From Chloroflexota bacterium (lineage in GTDB: Bacteria > Chloroflexota > UBA6077 > JACCZL01): DNA of 13,926 bases. The notes beneath the pieces were generated by a model. It had not been told where the DNA came from and did not search any database. It saw only the letters and a program-made list of their open reading frames with translations. The translations under genes were made by a program, and so were the position numbers. Positions 1 to 5,637 of the stretch are shown piece by piece; within the stretch, counting starts at the first letter, position 1; the number at the start of each line of letters is the position of its first letter. Location: contig JADLFM010000201.1 in NCBI GenBank assembly GCA_020845495.1, positions 1 to 13,926 of the forward strand, read 5' to 3'.

Positions 1-41
1 AGCAGCTCGAAGCGCCGCTTGATTGCCTCCAATGGCTCCAT
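1..41 (-). CDS. possible N-terminus of an unidentified protein, cut by the left window edge
   Basis: A minus-strand ATG at 41-39 opens a frame that runs off the window, reading MEPLEAIKRRFELL. The peptide has a natural amphipathic, protein-like composition. The same frame stays open upstream to a stop at 92-90 but holds no other ATG, GTG or TTG, so this is the only start available. No convincing Shine-Dalgarno sequence precedes it. It would lie downstream of, and on the same strand as, the MFS transporter gene. Thirteen codons are too few to name a family, and the call could be chance. Confidence 0.3.
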   Translation of the reverse strand, partial: MEPLEAIKRRFEL

Positions 42-166
42 CGCCCGATAGTCTAGCTCGCGCCGCCCCTGCCGCCCGTCACACTGCCATCACAATGCGA
101 CACTTATTTCTCGGCGATTCCTAAGAAGCTGAGCCGAAGTGGTTGTCTCATGCGCGATACTCCGAG

Positions 167-1444
167 CTATGGGTATGTGCTCGGCGTCCAGCGAGTCTTC
201 CGCTGCCCGACCGTGTCCTCCCAACCGAGGAGCAACACGCCGATGGCTGCGCCAAGGACGTGACATCCGGCTACGATCATGAGCAACTGCGTGTTGCCGA
301 GGCCTGCGCCGATTCCGGCCATGGCGGCACCGAGCGCTGAGGCGGCGTACTTCAGCCCCCCGCCGATCGCGAAGACCTGGGCCCGAACATCCGAGGGCGA
401 TTGCTGTTCGCGGACGAGGAATAGCGAGCTCCCAAGAGGCCCGGAGAAGACCCCGGCTACGCCGAACAGCACGAGACTGGGCACGAGGCCGGGCACGACG
501 GACGCGAGAGCGAGCGGCACAGCGCTCGCGAGCAGGCACCCCATCACGACCCGAGCCGGCTTGTCCGCGCCGATCGGTCGATGGACGTAGCCGAGCGATC
601 CAACCAGGCCGCCGATCGCGCCTGCGGAGACGAGTGCGCCCGCCATCGCAGGCGCTGCGTACTCCGCGCCCAGCAGTGTTGCCACGAGCGGGAGTGCACC
701 AACACCGACGTGGCCGACGCTGCTGGCAATGGTCGCCGCCCGCAACGTGCGGTTCCCCCACAGCACGCCGATCCCTCGCATGATGGACGGACGTGGCCGA
801 TCGTTCACCGCGTCGCGCGGCCGAAGTGGCAGGGTCCCGAGCAACGCCGCGCTGAGACCGGCGCTCGTGGCCAGGGCGACCACGGCGACGCCCGGCCCTG
901 CGGCCTCTGCGAGGACCGCAGCCAGCGCCGGGCCAGCAATTCCGGCGACGTTGTAGGTCGCCATGTCCAGCCCATAGGCGCGCTCCCGATGCTCGTCGGG
1001 CATAAGGTCGCCCAGGAGACTGGTCAGACCACCGGTGATGAGCGGCCCGAGGCAGCCACCAACGGCGGTGACGCACAGGACCACCACCGCGTGAACCTGT
1101 CCAACGAGCAGCCCGCAGAGCGCCAGCACGCCAGCGAACGTCGTGAGCGCGACAGCATGGAGCAACCGAGGGTTGTGCACACGGTCGGCGATGGCGCCGA
1201 TGATGGGTGCGGCAACCACGTGCGGGACCAGGAGCGACGCCACGAGCACCCCGCCGAAGGCCGCGTCGGACGTCCGTGAGAGGGCGAGCAGGACCAGCGC
1301 GACGCGAATGCCGCCGTCGGCGAGCCTGGCGAGCGTGGCGACCATGAGGTAGCGCGCGAGGATGCCGCGCCACGCCCCTGGATCGATGATCGCCGCATCG
1401 GCGACGGCAAACGCCCCCGGTCCGGTGCTATTCGCTTGCATCAT
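167..1444 (-). CDS. MFS transporter, probable efflux permease
   Basis: The 425-residue product has the length and texture of a 12-helix major facilitator superfamily permease. Repeated Gly/Ala/Leu/Val-rich hydrophobic segments are separated by short charged loops. The loop after the second helix reads IIGAIADRVHNPRLL, the typical MFS motif-A position (GxxxDRxxRR-like). A longer central loop around LPLRPRDAVNDRPRPS separates the two six-helix halves. There is no signal peptide, as expected for this family. Translation starts at one of two adjacent ATGs (1444 or 1441) behind GGAAGGGG. The gene diverges from a CGNR zinc-finger regulator across 114 bp, a typical arrangement for a transporter controlled by its neighbour. 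Substrate cannot be deduced; export of a small molecule or drug is inference from the family. A 427-residue Arg-rich frame over the same DNA (90-1373) is a shadow. Confidence 0.9.
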   Translation of the reverse strand: MMQANSTGPGAFAVADAAIIDPGAWRGILARYLMVATLARLADGGIRVALVLLALSRTSDAAFGGVLVASLLVPHVVAAPIIGAIADRVHNPRLLHAVALTTFAGVLALCGLLVGQVHAVVVLCVTAVGGCLGPLITGGLTSLLGDLMPDEHRERAYGLDMATYNVAGIAGPALAAVLAEAAGPGVAVVALATSAGLSAALLGTLPLRPRDAVNDRPRPSIMRGIGVLWGNRTLRAATIASSVGHVGVGALPLVATLLGAEYAAPAMAGALVSAGAIGGLVGSLGYVHRPIGADKPARVVMGCLLASAVPLALASVVPGLVPSLVLFGVAGVFSGPLGSSLFLVREQQSPSDVRAQVFAIGGGLKYAASALGAAMAGIGAGLGNTQLLMIVAGCHVLGAAIGVLLLGWEDTVGQRKTRWTPSTYP

Positions 1445-1491
1445 CGCCCCTTCCGATCGACATGCACCAATCTGACTACCATCGTGCTGCC

Positions 1492-1521
1492 ATTATGCTG
1501 GTAGCAGTGTGCGTGCCACAA
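1492..1521 (-). promoter_or_regulatory. candidate sigma70-type promoter of the MFS gene
   Basis: On the minus strand, CATAAT (1497-1492) resembles a -10 box. TTGTGG (1521-1516), 18 bp upstream of it, is a weak -35. The start codon lies about 48 bp downstream. The site falls inside the CTACC/GGTAG repeat cluster, so a bound regulator could block it. Confidence 0.35.
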
Positions 1522-1528
1522 GCGTTGC

Positions 1529-1534
1529 TATACT
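1529..1534 (+). promoter_or_regulatory. candidate -10 box of the CGNR regulator gene
   Basis: TATACT at 1529-1534 is a near-consensus -10 and lies 25 bp before the ATG. No convincing -35 is seen at the proper spacing, so the promoter is either activator-dependent or uses another sigma factor. The 5' leader would be short, with GGTAGTC at 1540-1546 inside it. Confidence 0.3.
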
Positions 1535-1558
1535 TTGCCGGTAGTCAAAGGATCGACG

Positions 1559-2245
1559 ATGATGGATGAGCGCCAAGCTGCCCTTGTGGAGTCCCGCGCT
1601 CGTATGCCGCAGCGATTGGGCGGACGTGTCTGCCTTGATTTTGCGAACACCATCGTTCCACGCGGCGGACCGACACCGTATACGCCGCCGGCAGGTGCCG
1701 TGAAGACGCGGCGCGACTGCCTGGAGGAGTACCGCGATCTCGTCGCCTGGGCATTAGGAGCGAATCTCCTCACCGAGGACCAGGCACTGCGGACGCTCGA
1801 CGAGGCGTCGCGCCCTGAGATTGCGCGCGAGGTCTTCGAGCGAGGGGTCACCTTACGCGAGGCACTCTATCGGCTCTTCTGGACGATCGCGCGGGGTGGC
1901 CAGCCAGATCGATACGACCTGGCTTGCCTCCGCGCGGAGTACGTCCAGACATTCGGCGGAGCGACGCTGCAGCAGGTAGGACGTGCCTATCGCTGGCGCT
2001 GGCACCCCGACGCGGGAGAGCCAGATGGCATCCTCTGGCCCGTCGCGCACTCGGCGGTCGAGCTCCTGACCCTGGACGAACCGGACCGCGTGAAGGTGTG
2101 CCCGGGCGCGGGCGGCCCCATTCCGTGCGGATGGTTGTTCTATGACGAGAGCCGCAACCAGGCACGGCAATGGTGCAGCATGGAGAAAGGCTGCGGGAAG
2201 CGGGTCAAGGCGCGTAGGCAAAACACCCGTCGTCGTAGCACGTGA
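1559..2245 (+). CDS. CGNR zinc-finger (ABATE-domain) transcriptional regulator
   Basis: The 228-residue protein has the two-part layout of this family. The N-terminal ABATE-type domain begins GGRVCLDFANTI (residues 21-32), matching the family LCLDFxNT signature. The C-terminal treble-clef-like zinc finger reads CGWLFYDESRN then RQWCSMEKGCGKR. The four cysteines are C181, C190, C206 and C212. Two departures stand out: the signature CGNR is CGKR here, and the spacing between the first two cysteines is widened by a Gly/Pro-rich loop (PGAGGPIP). A basic tail (KARRQNTRRR) follows. The ATG at 1559 was chosen because AAGGA lies 6 bp upstream; an upstream in-frame TTG at 1535 has no such site. It is divergent from the MFS gene and probably regulates it. 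DNA binding is family knowledge; the target is inference. Confidence 0.9.
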   Translation: MMDERQAALVESRARMPQRLGGRVCLDFANTIVPRGGPTPYTPPAGAVKTRRDCLEEYRDLVAWALGANLLTEDQALRTLDEASRPEIAREVFERGVTLREALYRLFWTIARGGQPDRYDLACLRAEYVQTFGGATLQQVGRAYRWRWHPDAGEPDGILWPVAHSAVELLTLDEPDRVKVCPGAGGPIPCGWLFYDESRNQARQWCSMEKGCGKRVKARRQNTRRRST

Positions 2246-2762
2246 GCCTGCCGCCAGCGTGAGTCCGACCTACCCTCTGGGCAGGCAGAGCCCGAGCCTG
2301 GCCTCGAGGTGCCGATAGAAGTCGCCGACCTGAACAGATCCTCAATGGAACGACTGAAGACCGGCTTCTCAGCCCACACGGGTATGAGTCCGTGCCGGAC
2401 GACCTAGGAGCGCCCGTCCTCCTTGTTTGAGTCGCTCACCGGGAGTGGACTGGCGCGACCTCACCGCCCGTCGTCGTCGTAGCATCCGCGACGGACTGAC
2501 CGTGCCCGAGGGCAATTGGCGCAGACCGAATATTGACGGTCGTGGGAGCTGCCACGTCCGGATCTGGAACCGTCGACGGAGAATTGCCACGCCTGCTCAT
2601 GTCTGACCGTCCCGGCACGGGACAGATGTCCCGTGCGGGTAGGGACATCTGTCACGCGAACGGCGGCTTCGAGACCCCTAACGTGATTGGCGAGCAGGTC
2701 ATGCTGCCGACGCTGACCTGACCACCTGCGCACGGCCAGTCGAGGTCGAGTGGAGGACCAGG
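2246..2762. other. 517-bp stretch without a recognisable gene
   Basis: Between the CGNR gene and the hydrolase pseudogene I see only short frames without family resemblance or convincing ribosome sites. The one clear structure is the palindrome cluster at 2611-2653. No intrinsic terminator is evident after the CGNR gene. It looks like decayed or rearranged DNA. Confidence 0.5.
2611..2653. repeat. interleaved palindrome cluster
   Basis: GCACGGGACA (2615-2624) and TGTCCCGTGC (2627-2636) form a perfect 10-bp inverted repeat with a 2-nt centre. Flanking CCC (2611-2613) and GGG (2637-2639) extend it past a one-base bulge. The inner GACAGATGTCCC (2621-2632) is also perfectly complementary to GGGACATCTGTC (2642-2653), 9 nt away. 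Two mutually exclusive hairpins are therefore possible. Possible roles are an insertion-sequence end, a regulator operator or a transcription-stop hairpin without a T-tract. None is proven. Confidence 0.75.
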
Positions 2763-3197
2763 GTGGCACCGGGGATCATCGGCTGTCTGCGCGGTCAGTC
2801 GTCAAAGGCATGGCACGTCCTCCTCGTCGTGGGACTGGTGGCCACACTCCTGCCAGCCGGCCGGGTGGCGGCGCAGGTGCCGCACCTCGGCGACATCCAC
2901 TCGTGGGAGATCATCCCCTGCCCCGTGACCCTGCCTCTGAAGGACGAGGTCGAGGGGCGTACGTACGACTGTGGCATCGTCGTCGTCCCTGAGAACTACG
3001 AGAAGCCGGCCGGACGCACTATCGAGCTCGCCTAACTGCGAATGCGCAGTCCAAGCTCGACGCCGGCCGCCGATCCGCTGATCTACCTGTCCGGTGGCCC
3101 CGGCGGCTCGGGCCTCCACGAATTCTCGTCGTTCGCGGTCCTGACCCAGAACATGCAGGCGACTCGCCAGTCGCGCGACACGAGACCGGCGCCTTGA
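2763..3197 (+). pseudogene. secreted alpha/beta-hydrolase (peptidase S33/TAP-like) remnant with in-frame stop and 3' loss
   Basis: A GTG start at 2763 follows GGAGG by 6 bp. It opens a signal peptide (hydrophobic core VLLVVGLVATLLPAG, then AAQ). Mature N-terminal sequence follows, including IIPCPVTLP, YDCGIVVVPENYEKP and TIELA. A TAA at 3033-3035 stops it, but the same frame then continues LRMRSPSSTPAADPLIYLSGGPGGSG, which carries the GGPG oxyanion-loop motif of these hydrolases. A single base change at a Tyr codon explains the stop. Homologous texture ends near ATRQSRD (about 3179), and the frame closes at 3197 without the catalytic Ser (GxSxG), Asp or His region. The gene is therefore doubly broken: one nonsense change and a 3' deletion or rearrangement. 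Full-length relatives are around 500 residues; only about 140 codons remain. A short secreted 90-residue product is possible but unlikely to be functional. Confidence 0.8.
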
Positions 3198-3619
3198 TCG
3201 CCGCCGTCGAGGAGCGGCAGGCGCGTCTCACAGTCGGAAAGGCGGACCCGCCCGCAGCACATGCCACGAAGCTAGCGCGACCGGTGCCCGAGCCGTCGTA
3301 CCGCTTGCGCCGCCTCACTGAGATGTGGTCCGCATTGAGCATCGCCGCGCTTGTCGCGGCGGTCCTCTGGCTGCTGATGACGGAAGGCAGCCGCGTCGAG
3401 CTCAGCCCGCATCTTCTGGTGCTGGTCGTGGCATTCCTGATCGTCGACGCGTTCCTTCGCCAACAGGTCGTCTCGGTTGTCTCCAACCTGGCGGTAGTAC
3501 TCGCGGCCGTCAGCGCTCTGATCGTGACCGTCCACTATCTCTGGCACATCGTGGTAGGCACGGTGATCGTCGCGGTGCTGTGTCTGGCCTGGACCAATGT
3601 CCGCGAGGTGTTCCGCTGA
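3194..3619 (+). CDS. small integral membrane protein of unknown function, possibly 5'-truncated
   Basis: The 141-residue frame has a polar, basic N-terminus of about 48 residues, then about four hydrophobic segments (ALSIAALVAAVLWLL, HLLVLVVAFLIVDAFL, VVSNLAVVLAAVSALIVTV, IVVGTVIVAVLCLAW). It ends TNVREVFR. I do not recognise a family. The start is uncertain: the frame opens on a TTG at 3194 with no good ribosome site, and is open further upstream into the hydrolase remnant. The frame may thus be the 3' part of a gene fused to that remnant by deletion near 3180. The run of membrane segments is clean, which argues that at least this part was under selection until recently. It abuts the HPt remnant, whose frame takes over at its stop codon. 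Confidence 0.5.
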   Translation: MIAAVEERQARLTVGKADPPAAHATKLARPVPEPSYRLRRLTEMWSALSIAALVAAVLWLLMTEGSRVELSPHLLVLVVAFLIVDAFLRQQVVSVVSNLAVVLAAVSALIVTVHYLWHIVVGTVIVAVLCLAWTNVREVFR

Positions 3620-3879
3620 CGGAGGCGGCGCCCGCACTTTTGGCCGAGATGGACGCGGCCGTTCAGGCCGGGGATGTCGAGGAGTTGCGTCGCGTGGTGC
3701 AGTCCTTGAAGTCCAACGCCGTCGATTTCGGTGCGGCAGTCGTGTTGAGCTCGTGCCGCGATCTGAGGCTGCAAGCAAGAGATAAATCAGTCGACGGCCC
3801 AGAGGCGCGGATCGTGGCGATCAGGAAAGCCTGGGGCTGCGCAGGAGGCGCTCTGGAGGTGATGCGCGCGGAGCCGTGA
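3616..3879 (+). pseudogene. HPt (histidine phosphotransfer) domain remnant with His replaced by Gln
   Basis: The frame reads LTEAAPALLAEMDAAVQAGD, then LRRVVQSLKSNAVDFGA and CRDLRLQARD. This is the helical-bundle pattern of an HPt domain, whose active-site helix is normally of the form HTLKSNAxxFGA. The phospho-acceptor His is CAG (Gln) at 3700-3702, so phosphorelay cannot proceed through it. The first ATG is at 3649; the frame begins without a clear start at the stop codon of the preceding membrane protein. HPt domains usually form the C-terminus of hybrid histidine kinases. The kinase portion is missing here. It could be the detached end of such a kinase or a stand-alone pseudo-HPt; the surrounding decay favours a pseudogene. 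Confidence 0.6.
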
Positions 3880-3983
3880 GGTGACTACCTTCCCGGCTCG
3901 AGCCTCGGTAACATTCCTGGCCACCGCAATACGGCTGTGCCGCAGCGACCATCCGGTTAGCATCGCATAGCGCGACATGGTCT

Positions 3984-4004
3984 GGGAATTGCCTACCAGG
4001 CAAA
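3984..4004 (-). repeat. 21-bp repeat, left copy (putative recombinase arm site or operator)
   Basis: Read on the minus strand, this copy is TTTGCCTGGTAGGCAA followed by TTCCC. It matches the copy at 4317-4337 at 20 of 21 positions, in opposite orientation. The core TTGCCT-nnn-AGGCAA is itself an inverted repeat. It lies 107 bp left of the tRNA-derived fragment. Confidence 0.8.
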
Positions 4005-4090
4005 AGGTGGCCTAAACTGCTTTGGCAGCCTGGGGCCCCGGCGCGGCTTCCATGGCAGCGGATCGCGGACGAACGCGGCCGGAATAGCGC

Positions 4091-4101
4091 AAAACCCCGT
4101 A
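4091..4101 (+). repeat. short direct repeat AAAACCCC(C)GTA, left copy
   Basis: AAAACCCCGTA here recurs as AAAACCCCCGTA at 4264-4275. Both are preceded by GCG (with one extra C here). The pair brackets the tRNA fragment and terminator, as accessory recombination-protein sites might. It is short enough that chance is possible. Confidence 0.4.
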
Positions 4102-4111
4102 CCCCCGACCG

Positions 4112-4161
4112 CTTCCTTGGCATGGAAGAGGTCAGGGGTTCGATTCCCCTCAGGTCCACCA
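4112..4161 (+). other. attachment-site core: 3' half of tRNA-Ala(GGC), no 5' half
   Basis: The 50 bp hold a complete anticodon arm: stem CTTCC (4112-4116) and GGAAG (4124-4128), loop TTGGCAT with anticodon GGC at 4119-4121. A 5-nt variable loop follows, then a T arm: AGGGG (4134-4138), loop TTCGATT, CCCCT (4146-4150). The 3' acceptor strand CAGGTCC ends in A and an encoded CCA (4159-4161). The required 5' acceptor GGACCTG and the D arm are absent: 4086-4111 is unrelated sequence. So this is not a functional tRNA. It is the tRNA 3'-end identity segment carried by many tyrosine-recombinase elements so that integration restores the gene. The integrase starts 195 bp downstream. Confidence 0.9.
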
Positions 4162-4174
4162 GAGTGTCACTTTG

Positions 4175-4200
4175 AGGACCCCGATGGGGTCCTTTTTCTT
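4175..4200 (+). terminator. intrinsic terminator behind the tRNA-derived fragment
   Basis: A perfect 8-bp stem, AGGACCCC (4175-4182) with GGGGTCCT (4186-4193), closes on a 3-nt loop GAT and is followed by TTTTCTT. It lies 13 bp after the CCA. It would end transcription of a tRNA gene restored by integration, and would also insulate the integrase from upstream readthrough. Confidence 0.9.
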
Positions 4201-4263
4201 CGAGTAGCGTGTTGCGCTGCCGCCTGATCGCGTCGCGATCGCTTTGCATCCGGAAGACGGGCG

Positions 4264-4275
4264 AAAACCCCCGTA
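4264..4275 (+). repeat. short direct repeat AAAACCCC(C)GTA, right copy
   Basis: Partner of 4091-4101, same orientation, with one extra C. It lies between the terminator and the integrase start, about 80 bp before the gene. Confidence 0.4.
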
Positions 4276-4316
4276 TTTCTCCATGGATGGAAACACTACA
4301 GGGCCGGATCGGTCGG

Positions 4317-4337
4317 TTTGCCTGGCAGGCAATTCCC
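4317..4337 (+). repeat. 21-bp repeat, right copy (putative recombinase arm site or operator)
   Basis: TTTGCCTGGCAGGCAA followed by TTCCC, 20/21 identical to the reverse complement of 3984-4004. It ends 19 bp before the integrase ATG and 3 bp before the AAGGGG of its ribosome site. A protein bound here would probably also repress integrase expression. No promoter with good -35/-10 boxes is evident in 4201-4316. Confidence 0.8.
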
Positions 4338-4356
4338 GTGAAGGGGTGGGCTTGCC

Positions 4357-5637
4357 ATGATGAAGGCACCACGACGACGGAGCTGGGCGGAGATGGACCA
4401 CGATTCCGAGCTGCTCTTCGAGCAGGTCGTTTGGCCGAATCGCGTTGACCAGCGTGGGCCGATCGCCGAGTTCCTGGCCAAGAAGGACGCCGAGCAGGCG
4501 CGGCAGACGGGCAGCGGCTATCGCACGGCGCTGACGCGCTTCCAAGAGTTCCTCGGCGAGGATGCCACCGTTGGCGACATCGACGAGGCGGCAGGCTTCC
4601 GCTACCTTGCCCACCTACGCGCACAAGGGCTGTCCGAGAACAGCGTCGCCACCTACTTCAAGTGGCTGAAGGCGTTCACCCGCTGGATGGCCAAGAAGGG
4701 CTGGACCGAGCGCGACCGCTTCGAGGACGTCAAGCGCCCCAAGTTCGTGCGGCCGAAGTTCGACACGCTGTCCGTCGAGCAGAAGCAGGCGATCCTCTCC
4801 ACCTTCAACCCCGATGGCTTTCTCGGCGCACGGAATCTGGCGATCTTCTGCATGTTCATGGATACCGGCGTACGGTTGGAGGAGCTGGCGAATCTCCAGG
4901 CGGCGCGTGTCCACCTGGGCGAGCACTACGTCGAGGTCTTCAGCCAGAAGACCGACGAGTGGCGCGTGATCCCGCTCTCTGATGAGGCGGTCGCGGTCTG
5001 CCACAACTACCTGAAGTGGCGTACCAAGCTGGCGACGACCCCGATCCGCCAGCGGGCAGCCACCGGAGACACCAGTCATCGGCGCAAGGCGCCGCGCTCA
5101 CTGACCACGGACCGGTTCTTCTGCACTTGGAAAGGCACGCCGCTCGACGAGAACGCCGTTGGGCTGATCATCCGTCGACTCAGGGACCGCCTGGCGAAGT
5201 CGGGGGTGGTCATCCCGATCCACCCGCACCTCTTCCGGCACAACTTCCTGACCGAGAAGGCGCTCGACGGCGAGAATCCGTCGATGGTCAGGCGCTGGGC
5301 CGGTCACAAGAGCTACGAGATGACCGACTACTATTTCGGACTCGCCGAGGCGAAGCTGGCCGCGATCAAGCCGAAGCAGTCGACGCTCGCCGGCCTTCAA
5401 ATCCTGCCGAAAGGTCGACGGCCGAAACAGAGTTTGAGGTCCAATCGGGAGGCGGCCACTCAGACGGAGCCGACGCCGACTACCGAACCAGAGGAGCATA
5501 CCCCGCCGCCATCAACAGCTCGTCCAAGGACTCCAGCGGCAACTGCATCGCCAAGCCGAGGCGGATCACGGCGTCGCGGCTCGGGCGGCGATGGTCGGTC
5601 GGGTCGCCAAGGCGAGGGTTCAGCGGGTCGCTCTTGA
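4357..5637 (+). CDS. int: tyrosine recombinase (phage/ICE integrase)
   Basis: The 426-residue protein catalyses site-specific strand exchange, presumably at the adjacent tRNA-Ala-derived site. An N-terminal SAM-like DNA-binding domain spans about residues 32-116 (GYRTALTRFQEFLG, then SENSVATYFKWLKAFTRWM). The catalytic domain holds the full residue set: R173 in DTGVRLEEL, K198, H291 and R294 in HPHLFRHN, H317 in WAGHKS, and nucleophile Y325 or Y326 in TDYYFG. The catalytic domain ends near residue 350. A further 75 residues are Pro/Thr/Glu-rich, then Gly/Arg/Ser-rich, with no family likeness, and the last 52 codons are antisense to the XRE gene. The ATG at 4357 (or 4360) follows AAGGGGTGGG at workable spacing. 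It is the only left-to-right gene of the element in view, transcribed opposite to the transfer operon. A start at 4393 is less likely. Confidence 0.95.
   Translation: MMKAPRRRSWAEMDHDSELLFEQVVWPNRVDQRGPIAEFLAKKDAEQARQTGSGYRTALTRFQEFLGEDATVGDIDEAAGFRYLAHLRAQGLSENSVATYFKWLKAFTRWMAKKGWTERDRFEDVKRPKFVRPKFDTLSVEQKQAILSTFNPDGFLGARNLAIFCMFMDTGVRLEELANLQAARVHLGEHYVEVFSQKTDEWRVIPLSDEAVAVCHNYLKWRTKLATTPIRQRAATGDTSHRRKAPRSLTTDRFFCTWKGTPLDENAVGLIIRRLRDRLAKSGVVIPIHPHLFRHNFLTEKALDGENPSMVRRWAGHKSYEMTDYYFGLAEAKLAAIKPKQSTLAGLQILPKGRRPKQSLRSNREAATQTEPTPTTEPEEHTPPPSTARPRTPAATASPSRGGSRRRGSGGDGRSGRQGEGSAGRS

Larger units (their letters stand above)
1474..1546. promoter_or_regulatory. repeated CTACC/GGTAG half-sites in the divergent intergenic region (putative operator)
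   Basis: Three related half-sites lie between the divergent genes: CTACCA at 1476-1481, TGGTAG at 1499-1504, and GGTAGTC at 1540-1546. The first and second form a 6-bp inverted repeat. The first, read as GACTACC (1474-1480), and the third form a 7-bp inverted repeat. The inner pair brackets the putative -10 of the transporter gene, and the third site sits just upstream of the regulator's Shine-Dalgarno. This fits autoregulation plus control of the transporter by the CGNR protein, but the binding protein is inferred from position only. Confidence 0.45.

Noticed and set aside
90..1373. 427-residue minus-strand frame as long as the MFS gene
   Set aside because: Arg/Gly/Ala/Pro-rich composition with no helices or motifs; it is the off-frame shadow of the MFS transporter, which has clear membrane segments and a ribosome site.
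2226..2484. direct repeat CGTCGTCGTAGCA at about 2228-2240 and 2472-2484
   Set aside because: Mostly a simple CGT triplet run; one copy is in the Arg-rich end of the CGNR gene, so chance and coding bias suffice.
2436..2721. short frames over the palindrome cluster (2436-2648 minus, 2533-2721 plus)
   Set aside because: No ribosome site, family likeness or neighbour coupling; the palindrome forces similar peptides on both strands.
4086..4161. complete tRNA-Ala gene
   Set aside because: The 5' acceptor strand and D arm are missing; the DNA at 4086-4111 cannot pair with CAGGTCC.
3821..4624. 267-residue minus-strand frame across the tRNA fragment and integrase start
   Set aside because: It translates the tRNA antisense as LRGIEPLTSSMPRKR, a well-known artefact, and continues antisense to the integrase.
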